Assembly (NCBI RefSeq): GCF_900107245.1
Contig: NZ_FNPG01000013.1
Coordinates: 22,715 to 86,714, forward strand
DNA: 64,000 nt
Reading direction: 5' to 3'
From: Lachnobacterium bovis DSM 14045
GTDB lineage: Bacteria > Bacillota > Clostridia > Lachnospirales > Lachnospiraceae
In this document: positions 1 to 7,582 of the stretch, piece by piece
How positions within the stretch are numbered: position 1 is the stretch's first letter
Layout of the letters: every line of letters begins with the position of its first letter
The notes under the pieces: model-generated
The model's database searches: none
What the model saw: the letters and a program-made list of their open reading frames with translations, nothing else
What the model was told of the DNA's origin: nothing
Made by a program: the position numbers and the translations under genes

Positions 1-380
1 TGAAATTGACAAGAACACTTGCAATTATACCTATTACACTCGTGTTGGCTTTCTTTAGAGCTAAAGAAGCCAAAAAAGAAGGTAGTAATGCAAATGGTTT
101 TAGTCTTAAAAGAGCATTTCCAATGTTTATAGTATATTTTATTATTGCATCAATAATTACTACTATATCTTTAAATTATGGAGCGTCTCCAGAAGTGTTT
201 GCTCCGCTTAAAGAATTAAGTAAGTTTTTTATCGTAATGGCTATGGCAGCAATTGGATTAAACAGCAATGTGATAAAACTCATTAAATCAGGCGGAAAGC
301 CAGTATTACTTGGGGGAGGCTGTTGGATAGGAATAACTATTGTAAGTCTCATAATGCAGAAGGTCATGGGAATATGGTAA
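1..380 (+). CDS. YeiH-family putative sulfate exporter, C-terminal part (cut by window edge)
   Basis: This is the last ~126 codons of an integral membrane protein of the YeiH/UPF0324 family. The frame is open from position 3 and runs off the left edge, so the true start is missing. The visible part begins with a typical family segment (LTRTLAIIPITLVLAF), then a charged cytoplasmic loop, and three further hydrophobic stretches, one carrying the glycine-rich KPVLLGGGCWIG region near the C-terminus. Family members have about 10 membrane segments and ~330-350 residues, and their transport role is putative. A rho-independent terminator follows at 390-416, so this ends a transcription unit. Confidence 0.8.
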   Translation, partial: KLTRTLAIIPITLVLAFFRAKEAKKEGSNANGFSLKRAFPMFIVYFIIASIITTISLNYGASPEVFAPLKELSKFFIVMAMAAIGLNSNVIKLIKSGGKPVLLGGGCWIGITIVSLIMQKVMGIW

Positions 381-389
381 AGTATAAAG

Positions 390-416
390 AAAGTGCGGCA
401 TTGTGTCGCACTTTTT
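390..416 (+). terminator. Rho-independent terminator after the YeiH-family gene
   Basis: AAAGTGCG (390-397) pairs with CGCACTTT (407-414). The stem extends by a G-U, a C-G and an A-T pair around a three-base loop, and the T-run is 412-416. It lies 10 bases after the stop codon. Confidence 0.8.
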
Positions 417-579
417 GATTATCAGTGATTTTTTTGTGGATAAAGTTAATATGAGTCTAAAAATTTATTTAAAGCCCTTTTTTTTGATTATTTTATAAGG
501 TAAAATAATAAGTGTCTAAAAATAAAATTAACCTAAAATGGAATGTTACATTTGTTAAAGGGGCGGAATTATAAAAAAG

Positions 580-1371
580 ATGAAGCATGTTGTTGAAAGT
601 TATGAGAATTATAAAGAAGAGGAGCGTCTAACTACAAATAATGCTCGAAGAATTGAGTTTTTAACGACGACCAAAGTTTTTGAAGAAATCATCCCTCCCA
701 AAAGCAAGATTTTGGATTGTGCGGCGGGCACAGGTGTGTATGCGTTTTGGCTGTCTGATAAAGGGCATGAAGTGACAGCGACAGATATAACTCCACGCCA
801 TGTCGATATAATAAAAAACATTATTCAGGAGAAAAACTATAAAATGAAAACGGCAGTTTTAGATGCAACAGATATGTCGTGTTTTGAAGACGAAACATTC
901 GATGTTGTTCTAAATATGGGACCATTTTATCACTTGATTAAAGAAAGTCAAAGAGAAAAATGTTTGAGAGAATGCCTGAGGGTTAAAAAAAAAGGCGGTC
1001 TTTTGTTAACGGCTTATATTCCAAGATTTTATGTGTTTCAATGTGTTGCTATTAGTGATTCAAATTATTTGGATTCAGGGCTAGCAAAGCAGATAGTTGA
1101 AACAGGCGTGCTCAAGCATGACGATGATAAGTGTTTTTGGACGGATACGTATTATTCTTCAAAAAATGAAATGGAAAAAATATATAAAGAACATAATTTA
1201 GAGGTAGTAGATCATTTTGCTCAAGATGGGATAGCACCACTTTTAGCAGAAAAAGTCGATAGTTGGGACGAAAAACAATATGCAACATGGTGTGATTATC
1301 ATTATAGTGTTTGTAGAGAAGAATCTGTTTTAGGTGCAAGTAACCATGTTATTATAGTTGGAAAAAAATAA
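580..1371 (+). CDS. Class I SAM-dependent methyltransferase
   Basis: This 263-residue soluble protein has the Rossmann-type methyltransferase signature: motif I ILDCAAGTGVYAFWL at about residues 44-58, an acidic residue closing the next strand (ATDITPRH), and a motif IV-like NMGPFYHL near residue 113. The substrate cannot be read from the sequence. The family (Methyltransf_11/25 type) acts on small molecules, proteins or RNA. The ATG at 580 is the first good start; a purine-rich AAAGGGGCGG lies 12-21 bases upstream, rather far for an ideal ribosome binding site. A distant paralogue with the same NMGPFYHL/VLGPMYHL region lies on the minus strand at 43203-44003. Confidence 0.85.
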   Translation: MKHVVESYENYKEEERLTTNNARRIEFLTTTKVFEEIIPPKSKILDCAAGTGVYAFWLSDKGHEVTATDITPRHVDIIKNIIQEKNYKMKTAVLDATDMSCFEDETFDVVLNMGPFYHLIKESQREKCLRECLRVKKKGGLLLTAYIPRFYVFQCVAISDSNYLDSGLAKQIVETGVLKHDDDKCFWTDTYYSSKNEMEKIYKEHNLEVVDHFAQDGIAPLLAEKVDSWDEKQYATWCDYHYSVCREESVLGASNHVIIVGKK

Positions 1372-1410
1372 AAATCACAGAGAAGTTTAATTTGATAAGA
1401 GGAGAGTGCC

Positions 1411-2769
1411 ATGGCAAAAATAAAACCTTTTAAAGCAATTAGACCCAATGAACATGAAGTAAGGAATATTGCAGCATTACCTTACGATACGTATAACAGA
1501 GAAGAAGCATATGAGTATGTTCAGCAGCATCCTCATTCATTTTTGGTAGTGGACAGACCAGAAACATTATTCGGACGAAATATGGATATGTATTCAAGCG
1601 ATGTTTATCATGCTGCAAAAAAGAAATTAGAAGAGTGGATTAATGAACAAAGATTAATTCAAGAAGAGACAGAATGTTATTATATTTATGAACTTACAAT
1701 AGGAAATCGCATTCAGACAGGTATAATTTGTTGTGTGTCTGCTGATGATTTTGAAAACGGTACTGTAAAAAAACATGAAAAAACAAGAGAAAACAAAGAA
1801 AAAGACAGAGTGTGCCATATTATGACATGTGGTTCGCAAACAGGACTTATTTTTCTTGCATGCAAACATAACGACCAAATTCGTGAGATTATAAATAATA
1901 AAAAACAATATGAAAAAATATATGATTTTGCTTCAGAAGATAACGTAAGGCACAGATGTTGGAGAATAAGTAAAAAAGATGATATTGCTTTTTTGACGGA
2001 ATCATTGAAAAAAATAGATAAGCTATATATTGCGGATGGTCATCATCGTGCAGCAAGTGCGGTGAAAGTCGCAAAATTATACGAAAATCAAAACAATAAG
2101 AATCGAAAAATACAAGATTACGATAAAGAAAATAAACAATTAAATGCTGAAAATAGTGAAAATGAAAGAGAAGCATCCTATGTCATGTCTGCAATTTTTA
2201 TGGAAGAAGAACTAAAAATATATGATTATAACAGAGTTATAAAAGATCTAAATGGTTATAGCAAAAAAGAATTCTTTAAGCAGATTGAGAAACGAGTGGA
2301 AATATTAGAGGAAAGTATGGACGAGATTCATCCGAGAAGAAAAGGCGAATTTGTAATGCGTCTTGGAAATGAATGGATATTATGTAGATTTTTAGGGGAG
2401 GAAAGAACAAGCACAAATGAGAATAGAAGAATAAATGAGAAAGAAAGAATAAATGAAAACTCAGCTACAAATGTAGTGGAAAGTCTTGATGTTTCAAGAC
2501 TACAAAATGAAATTCTAGAACCAATATTAGGAATAAAAGATCCAAGAACAGATAAAAGAATTGAATTTGTGGGTGGAATAAGAGGCTATGAAGAGTTAAG
2601 GAGACGGTGTGATAAATATGACGCGGTAGCATTTGCAATGTTTCCAACTAGTATAGAGGAAATGATGAATGTAGCAGACGCGGGATTATTAATGCCACCT
2701 AAGAGCACATGGTTTGAACCAAAGTTGAGAAGCGGAATATTTATTCATAAGATAGATGAAAGCATATGA
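1411..2769 (+). CDS. DUF1015 family protein
   Basis: This 452-residue protein is recognisable as DUF1015 by its N-terminus (IKPFKAIRP, then AALPYDTYNREEA), the central IADGHHRAASAVKVAKLYE, and the C-terminal VESLDVSRLQNEILEPILGI with DPRTDKRIEFVGGIRG. The family is widespread in Firmicutes, is often near serine-biosynthesis genes and has no proven reaction; the conserved GHHR and DPRTDKR hint at an enzyme. The ATG is preceded by AGAGGAGAG at ideal spacing. Two hydrophilic low-complexity inserts, rich in N/K/E/R, interrupt the conserved blocks at about residues 226-250 and 330-353. The second is built from near-repeats of AGAATAAATGA, suggesting slippage-driven expansion. It lies 39 bases after the methyltransferase, possibly in the same operon. 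Confidence 0.88.
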   Translation: MAKIKPFKAIRPNEHEVRNIAALPYDTYNREEAYEYVQQHPHSFLVVDRPETLFGRNMDMYSSDVYHAAKKKLEEWINEQRLIQEETECYYIYELTIGNRIQTGIICCVSADDFENGTVKKHEKTRENKEKDRVCHIMTCGSQTGLIFLACKHNDQIREIINNKKQYEKIYDFASEDNVRHRCWRISKKDDIAFLTESLKKIDKLYIADGHHRAASAVKVAKLYENQNNKNRKIQDYDKENKQLNAENSENEREASYVMSAIFMEEELKIYDYNRVIKDLNGYSKKEFFKQIEKRVEILEESMDEIHPRRKGEFVMRLGNEWILCRFLGEERTSTNENRRINEKERINENSATNVVESLDVSRLQNEILEPILGIKDPRTDKRIEFVGGIRGYEELRRRCDKYDAVAFAMFPTSIEEMMNVADAGLLMPPKSTWFEPKLRSGIFIHKIDESI

Positions 2770-2912
2770 TATAGGCGCCCTTTCCTAGTACATCATTCAA
2801 ATATTTGTGTCCCAAAAATGTGCTTAAAAAATTTGTATAATTTTTTTGAGGGGCTTAATTTATATTGTGTAAGAGTGATATAATAGTAAAAAAAACAAAT
2901 TGGAGGATTGTT

Positions 2913-3305
2913 ATGCAAAGAGTAGAAAAATTTTTAAAAGAAGCAGAAACTTATTATTTAGCAACTGTAGAAGGTGATCAGCCAAGAGTTAGACCATTTG
3001 GAACTGTTAATATTTTTGAAGGAAAACTTTATATTCAAACAGGAAAAAGCAAAGATGTTTCAAAACAGATTCACAAGAATCCGAAGGTAGAGATATGTGC
3101 TTTTAAAGGAGGAGAATGGTTAAGAGTCGCAGGTGAATTAGAATCAGATGACAGATATGAAGCAAAAAAATCAATGTTAGATGCATATCCATCGCTTCAA
3201 AAAATGTATTCAGCAGATGATGAAAACACAGAAGTTTTATATTTTAGGAATGCCGTTGCAACATTTTACTCGTTTGCAAATGCACCGGAGGTTGTGAAAT
3301 GGTAA
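2913..3305 (+). CDS. Pyridoxamine 5'-phosphate oxidase-like (split-barrel flavin-fold) protein
   Basis: A small (~130-residue) protein of the PNPOx-like FMN-binding split-barrel superfamily. It contains the usual pattern: YYLATVEGDQPRVRPFGTV near the start, LYIQTGKSKDVSKQIHKNPKVEICAF, then WLRVAGELE. In this family such short proteins bind flavin or other cofactors and reduce or sequester small molecules; the substrate is unknown. The frame is open from 2865, but the ATG at 2913 follows a TTGGAGG ribosome binding site and begins exactly where the family begins, so that start is preferred. The next gene overlaps by 7 bases, so they are translationally coupled. Confidence 0.85.
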   Translation: MQRVEKFLKEAETYYLATVEGDQPRVRPFGTVNIFEGKLYIQTGKSKDVSKQIHKNPKVEICAFKGGEWLRVAGELESDDRYEAKKSMLDAYPSLQKMYSADDENTEVLYFRNAVATFYSFANAPEVVKW

Positions 3306-3811
3306 AATATGTTTTGATTGGCTTGTCTATTTTTTACTTAATAAAAACTAGGATAGGAATACAGAAGCTAAAAAAATACATTCATTTGTTTGTATTTGGA
3401 GCATCTTTGTTTATGCTTATTATAGGATGTGTAAATATGCAGGGGGCGAGAATGGGTAAAAATGATATTGAGTGCCCAGGCTATGTTACGAACATAAAGA
3501 GTGATTACCGATATGCTGCAAATATTTTTCGAAAATCATATAGTTATACTGTACATTATACATTTAAAGATGGCAAAGAGTATACCCATAAATTAACAGG
3601 ACAGGTTGATAAGCCAGATAAGAATTTAAAGAAAGTATGGGTAAGTCCTGATCAAAAAGTTGTAGGGACAGATTCTTACAAAAGTAGATTAAAAAATTCT
3701 TATTATAATTTTGCAATTGCGTTGGTATTATTTATTATTTCAATTCCTCTTAGAATACGTTTTAAGAAGAAATATCCAAAATCTACTAAGGATGGCTTAA
3801 CTTTAGTTTAA
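3299..3811 (+). CDS. DUF3592-like membrane protein
   Basis: A 170-residue protein with a hydrophobic N-terminal segment, a second one near residues 28-45 (LFVFGASLFMLIIGCV) and a C-terminal one (FAIALVLFIISIPL). Between them lies a small beta-rich domain (YSYTVHYTFKDGKEYTHKLTGQ). This topology and the VHYTFKDGKEY pattern resemble DUF3592 proteins, whose function is unknown. The start is set by GGAGG (3287-3291 region) directly before the ATG and overlaps the stop of the preceding flavin-fold gene by 7 bases, so the two are co-translated. A shared function cannot be inferred. Confidence 0.6.
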   Translation: MVKYVLIGLSIFYLIKTRIGIQKLKKYIHLFVFGASLFMLIIGCVNMQGARMGKNDIECPGYVTNIKSDYRYAANIFRKSYSYTVHYTFKDGKEYTHKLTGQVDKPDKNLKKVWVSPDQKVVGTDSYKSRLKNSYYNFAIALVLFIISIPLRIRFKKKYPKSTKDGLTLV

Positions 3812-3970
3812 GACATTTTTACGCTATCAATGCAAATTTTCAAGTTGAGAAATATGTGAGATTTTGATAAAATAGATGATGCGCTTTTGCGTTAGTTTGA
3901 GTAGCGTTTTAATATAAAATATCACTATATGATCAAATAAAACGCATATTTTTTAAGGAGAGATAGCTTG

Positions 3971-5374
3971 ATGGATTGTAAAATTAAGAAAAAAGCTAAT
4001 CTGTGGGCATTATTGCCGATTGTTGTTTTTTTAGTATTATATTTAGGAAATGGTATTTATTTTGAGTATATAAATCCGATAAAAGGCCAGATGGGATTTT
4101 ATGTCGTTTCCGTAGTTTTGGCTTTTAGTGTTGCATTAGCTGTGGCATTTGCCAAAAATAAAAAATACACATTTGAAGAAAAAATTCATATTTGTGCATT
4201 AGGTATAGCAGATGATAATATTGTGACGATGCTTTTTATTTTTATTTTAGCAGGTGCTTTTAGTGGAATTGCTTCGGGAGCAGGTGGTGCAACGAGTACT
4301 GCAAACATGTTGTTAAATATAATACCTCACAATTTTGAAGTGCCAGGATTGTTTTTGATAGCGTGTTTGATATCTATGGCGATGGGAACTAGTGTAGGTT
4401 CAATAACAGTGTTAGTTCCGATTGCAGTTGGAATTGCATCTAACGGATCGTTATCACTTCCATTATGTGTAGGTGCAGTTGTAGGTGGATCTATGTTTGG
4501 AGATAATTTGTCATTCATATCAGATACTACAATTGCTGCAACAAAGACACAGGGCGTTGCCATGAAGGATAAATTTAGAACAAATATAAAAATATCTTTA
4601 CCAGCAGCAGTTATTACGTTTATTATTTTAGTTGCGTATTCTTTGATGAATAAAAGCAGTTTAATAGGTACATTCAATTTCAATATCTGGCAGGCATTAC
4701 CATATTTTGTAGTTTTGTTGTTATCTGTTGTTGGAATGAATGTATTTTTGGTTCTAAGTATTGGAATAGTTTTATTTGGATTTATAGGCGTTTTGACAGG
4801 AAAATTAAGTTATGTTACATCTTTGTCATCAATTGGAAACGGAATTTCAGGAATGTTTGAGACGATGATAGTAACGATATTAGTGGCGTCGGTGACTGCT
4901 TTGATTCGAAATAATGGAGGATTTCAGGCTATACTTGAATTGATAAAAAAAAGAGCAAAATCTAAAACAGGTGGTATGTTCGGTATCACTTTTTTGACAG
5001 CATTTATGGATATAGCGACAGCAAATAATACAGTTGCTATTGTAGTAGCCGCACCAATCGCCAAAGAAATAGGTGATGAATATGGAGTAGAATCATCTAA
5101 GGTCGCTTCTTTATTAGACGTAAGCTCATGTATTATGCAGGGAATTATACCATATGGAGCGCAGCTTTTGGTTGCATCAAGCATTTCTAAAGTTTCAAGT
5201 TTTAGATTTGTACCATATTTAATATATCCATTTGTATTAGCTTTTTTTGTAATGATTTCAATTATTACTGATGGAAAAAAAGAACAGAATTATATAACAA
5301 ATGTAGATAAAACAAGTTTGCTAAAAGCAAGTTTAAATGATACAAAGGTTAATAAAACAAGCATAACTGAATAG
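3971..5374 (+). CDS. NhaC-family Na+/H+ antiporter
   Basis: A ~467-residue polytopic membrane protein. Conserved family features include FAGAFSGIASGAGG-like LAGAFSGIASGAGGA, MAMGTSVGSITVLVPIA, GGSMFGDNLSFISDTTIAA and TAFMDIATANNTVAIVVAAPIA; the FGDNLS.ISDTT block is diagnostic of the NhaC/ArsB-like ion transporter superfamily. The likely role is sodium or organic-anion exchange against protons at the cytoplasmic membrane. AAGGAG at 3955-3960 serves either TTG 3968 or the adjacent ATG 3971; ATG is chosen. The C-terminal ~25 residues are hydrophilic and rich in K/N/T. A strong terminator follows at 5415-5458, so this is probably monocistronic. Confidence 0.85.
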   Translation: MDCKIKKKANLWALLPIVVFLVLYLGNGIYFEYINPIKGQMGFYVVSVVLAFSVALAVAFAKNKKYTFEEKIHICALGIADDNIVTMLFIFILAGAFSGIASGAGGATSTANMLLNIIPHNFEVPGLFLIACLISMAMGTSVGSITVLVPIAVGIASNGSLSLPLCVGAVVGGSMFGDNLSFISDTTIAATKTQGVAMKDKFRTNIKISLPAAVITFIILVAYSLMNKSSLIGTFNFNIWQALPYFVVLLLSVVGMNVFLVLSIGIVLFGFIGVLTGKLSYVTSLSSIGNGISGMFETMIVTILVASVTALIRNNGGFQAILELIKKRAKSKTGGMFGITFLTAFMDIATANNTVAIVVAAPIAKEIGDEYGVESSKVASLLDVSSCIMQGIIPYGAQLLVASSISKVSSFRFVPYLIYPFVLAFFVMISIITDGKKEQNYITNVDKTSLLKASLNDTKVNKTSITE

Positions 5375-5414
5375 TATTTAACAGAAATAATAATAAAATA
5401 CGTATTTTATTTTA

Positions 5415-5458
5415 AATAAGACTTTGTACTTTTGTTAGACAAAGTCTTATTTTTTTTA
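5415..5458 (+). terminator. Rho-independent terminator after the NhaC-type gene
   Basis: A perfect 13-bp stem pairs AATAAGACTTTGT (5415-5427) with ACAAAGTCTTATT (5439-5451), with an 11-base loop, followed by a T-run to 5457. Confidence 0.92.
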
Positions 5459-5664
5459 ATATTTAGTACAGGCTTTTTCCCATATTCTACAGGATACGAA
5501 AATCAAAAATTACTTTCTAAGATTAAAAATTTATCGTAATACAATAAATTGATGTTGACATGCAATAAAAAGAAAAATATAATAAAAAAAAGTGTGTAAT
5601 AAAAAGAAACAAGGTAATGTAAAAAAGTAAGCAAAAATTAAAAACGAATAAAATGGAGGAACCA

Positions 5665-5874
5665 ATGGAAAGTAATATTATTTTTAATATTGATGTTATG
5701 CTTGCAAAACGTAAAATGTCAGTTACAGAACTTTCTGAAAAAGTTGGAATTACTATTGCAAATGTGTCAATTTTAAAAAATGGAAAAGCAAAGGCAATAA
5801 AAGTTAGCACACTTGCAAAATTATGTGAAGCACTAGATTGCCAACCAGGTGATTTACTTGAGTATAAAAAGTAA
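5665..5874 (+). CDS. Small XRE/Cro-type HTH transcriptional regulator
   Basis: A 69-residue protein consisting only of a Cro/C1-type helix-turn-helix: MLAKRKMSVTELSEKVGIT, then NVSILKNGKAKAIKVSTLAKL, ending CQPGDLLEYK. It matches the YozG-like single-domain regulators common in Firmicutes. An ATG at 5653 is in frame, but it forms part of the ribosome binding site (ATGGAGG) for ATG 5665, which is therefore preferred. Its target is unknown. A three-copy 13-bp tandem repeat begins at the stop codon, and the LytTR gene starts 136 bases further on. Confidence 0.9.
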   Translation: MESNIIFNIDVMLAKRKMSVTELSEKVGITIANVSILKNGKAKAIKVSTLAKLCEALDCQPGDLLEYKK

Positions 5875-5911
5875 ACACCAAAATAAAACACCAAAATAAA
5901 ACATCAAAATT
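5873..5911 (+). repeat. Tandem repeat, 3 x 13 bp
   Basis: Two identical copies of AAACACCAAAATA (5873-5885 and 5886-5898) are followed by a third copy with two changes (5899-5911). It begins in the stop codon of the XRE gene and ends just before the LytTR-type direct repeats. It is probably a simple slippage expansion; no function can be assigned. Confidence 0.85.
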
Positions 5912-5919
5912 AAAAATAT

Positions 5920-5950
5920 ACCTCTTATCTCGTATAATTAACCTCTTATC
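5920..5950 (+). promoter_or_regulatory. Candidate LytTR-binding direct repeats
   Basis: ACCTCTTATC occurs at 5920-5929 and again identically at 5941-5950, a centre-to-centre distance of 21 bp, i.e. two helical turns. LytTR-domain regulators (AgrA, ComE class) are known to bind two ~9-10-bp direct repeats with about this spacing. The gene directly downstream (6010) encodes a LytTR protein, so autoregulation is likely. A TATAAT (5933-5938) lies between the copies, which would mean repression. Alternatively TTGATT (5959-5964) and TACTAT (5984-5989) downstream would place the repeats in an activating position. Confidence 0.6.
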
Positions 5951-6009
5951 CCAAAGTGTTGATTCCTAAATATAAGTATGTTTTACTATACTTACAAGGA
6001 GGATAAAAA

Positions 6010-6471
6010 GTGAAAATCAATATTGAGGTGAATGAATCCTTGGAGGAGGACTACATAACAATTCACTGTAAAGAGTTGACGGATGAGATAATAGAACTTC
6101 AAAAGAGTTTAGTTAACAAATCAACAAGATCTCTTCACATTTCAGCTTTTCAAGATGATGTGGAACATTTTTTGGAATTACGTACAATTATTTTTATGGA
6201 AGCTGATGGAAATTATATTTTAATTCATACTCCAAAGGGGATTTATAAGACAAGACAAAAACTTTATGAATTGGCAGAACTTCTTCCGCGCGATTTTTTT
6301 AGAATATCAAAGTCGACTATTGTTAATACGTCAAAAATTGTAGCAATTAAGAAAAATATCACGGGAGCAAGTGAAATATCTTTTGCCAATACTAATAAAA
6401 AAGCTTTTGCATCAAGGAAATACATTAAAGCATTAATTGAGATAATGGAGGAAAAGAGGTTAAAGAGATGA
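6010..6471 (+). CDS. LytTR-domain DNA-binding regulator (no receiver domain)
   Basis: A 153-residue protein with a C-terminal LytTR DNA-binding domain covering roughly residues 45-150: IIFMEADGNYILIHTPKG, YKTRQKLYELAELLPRDFFRISKSTIVN, and a basic tail. There is no response-regulator receiver domain, so control must come from elsewhere. In Firmicutes such LytTR proteins are often inhibited by a membrane protein encoded next door, and here the next gene (6468) encodes exactly such a partner with a 4-base ATGA overlap. The GTG start is set by AAGGAGGA at 5996-6003. A short inverted repeat TAAGTAT/ATACTTA (5973-5994) lies just before that site. Confidence 0.9.
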   Translation: MKINIEVNESLEEDYITIHCKELTDEIIELQKSLVNKSTRSLHISAFQDDVEHFLELRTIIFMEADGNYILIHTPKGIYKTRQKLYELAELLPRDFFRISKSTIVNTSKIVAIKKNITGASEISFANTNKKAFASRKYIKALIEIMEEKRLKR

Positions 6472-7211
6472 AAAATATTAGAAGAAAACAGATTTTATCA
6501 GGTTTAGCACTTATTATTTTAGCAGTTGCATTATTTGTTGATAAACTTGCAATTTTTACACATATTCCAATTTTAAAAATAGGAATGCTTTTGGCTTTTA
6601 TTTGCATTATGTTAGTGGTAAATATTCATAAGCACAGTATCGTTTTAATAATGTTGGCTATAGGCCTTATGGCTACGAATTTTTCAAAAGAATTGGGAAT
6701 TGAAAAGATTGCACCAACATATATCATTTTTAGTGCATTGTTGATTGGAGTAGGTTTATCTTTGATTTTTGGGAAAAAAACAAAAAAACTTGCATTTGAC
6801 GGTTTTGATAAAGTAGATAAATGTAAAGAGTTCTACAAAAATTGTGGAGCAAATTCTGTGGAATATGAAGATGCAGAAGGAAATTTTTCAATCAAAAATA
6901 CATTTGGTGAAAGAACAGAGTATGTTTCAGTTAAGAATCTAAAAAATGGAAAAATTGAAAATGCGATGGGAAGTTTAACTGTATATTTAACTAGCTCAAC
7001 AATTGATTCAAATGGAGGTATTATGGAGTTAAATAATGGACTAGGTAAGTTAAGTGTTTACATTCCAAGTGATCTTAGAGTAATAATAAATGCTGATAAT
7101 GGTTTTGGCTCTGTGAAAACTCATGGTAAATCTTCGATGGATGGTTCTAAACCTGTTTTAAATTTAAAAATAGAAAATGGTTTCGGCTCAACGGATATTT
7201 ATTTCGAATAG
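6468..7211 (+). CDS. LiaF-like membrane protein, partner of the LytTR regulator
   Basis: A 247-residue protein with a short basic N-terminus and four hydrophobic segments within residues ~8-105 (LiaI/LiaF-type transmembrane region). A C-terminal beta-repeat domain contains repeated motifs such as ENAMGSLTVYL, NNGLGKLSVYIP, DNGFGSVKT and ENGFGSTDIYF, characteristic of the LiaF/DUF2154 'cell-wall-active antibiotics response' fold. LiaF proteins sense envelope stress and restrain a regulator. The 4-base overlap with the LytTR gene makes a regulator/anti-regulator pair the simplest reading. The gene ends with tandem TAG stops; the region after it keeps coding character in another frame (see 7212-7393). 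Confidence 0.8.
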   Translation: MKNIRRKQILSGLALIILAVALFVDKLAIFTHIPILKIGMLLAFICIMLVVNIHKHSIVLIMLAIGLMATNFSKELGIEKIAPTYIIFSALLIGVGLSLIFGKKTKKLAFDGFDKVDKCKEFYKNCGANSVEYEDAEGNFSIKNTFGERTEYVSVKNLKNGKIENAMGSLTVYLTSSTIDSNGGIMELNNGLGKLSVYIPSDLRVIINADNGFGSVKTHGKSSMDGSKPVLNLKIENGFGSTDIYFE

Positions 7212-7393
7212 TAGTCAGAAAAATTAGTGTAACAGATGTAAAAGGTGGAAAAATTTTTTTTTTACAGCAAAACGATAGTTCGATAGATAAGGATGATTCA
7301 GAAAGTAAAGACAAGAATAATGTAAATCAAGATGAAGATAACAAAAATGATTTAGATTTAGATTATGATGATGAAGACGATGGTAATGGTTGA
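7212..7393 (+). pseudogene. Orphan acidic reading frame after the LiaF-like gene
   Basis: The frame containing TGA 7391-7393 is open back to 7151 but has no ATG, GTG or TTG start. From about 7226 it reads like a protein tail: ISVTDVKGGKIFFLQQND, then a run dominated by D, N, K and E. It crosses a 10-T homopolymer (7254-7263) and is in a different frame from the LiaF-like gene just upstream. It could be the decayed or frameshifted end of that gene, a remnant of a lost neighbour, or chance; no family is recognised. Confidence 0.3.
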
Positions 7394-7582
7394 TAAATTA
7401 TTCTATTGAGAAAATGTTTTGACCCTTTAAATTGTTGATGTAAAAAAGTCGATTTTATGATATATTAATATGTGGGCTTTTTATGAGGATTAATATGAGA
7501 GTTAATATTAAAGATTACGATTAATATTATGACTATTATAAAGCCTATTAGTATTATTTAATTGATAGGAGATTTTTTTTAC

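Noticed and set aside
5873..5911. CRISPR-like array
   Set aside because: The three 13-bp copies are directly adjacent with no spacers, so this is a simple tandem repeat.
7484..7535. Repeated TTAATAT words and a weak GGGCTTT/AAAGCCT pairing upstream of the sodium symporter
   Set aside because: AT-rich repetition is expected in this background. The stem is broken and no riboswitch core matches.
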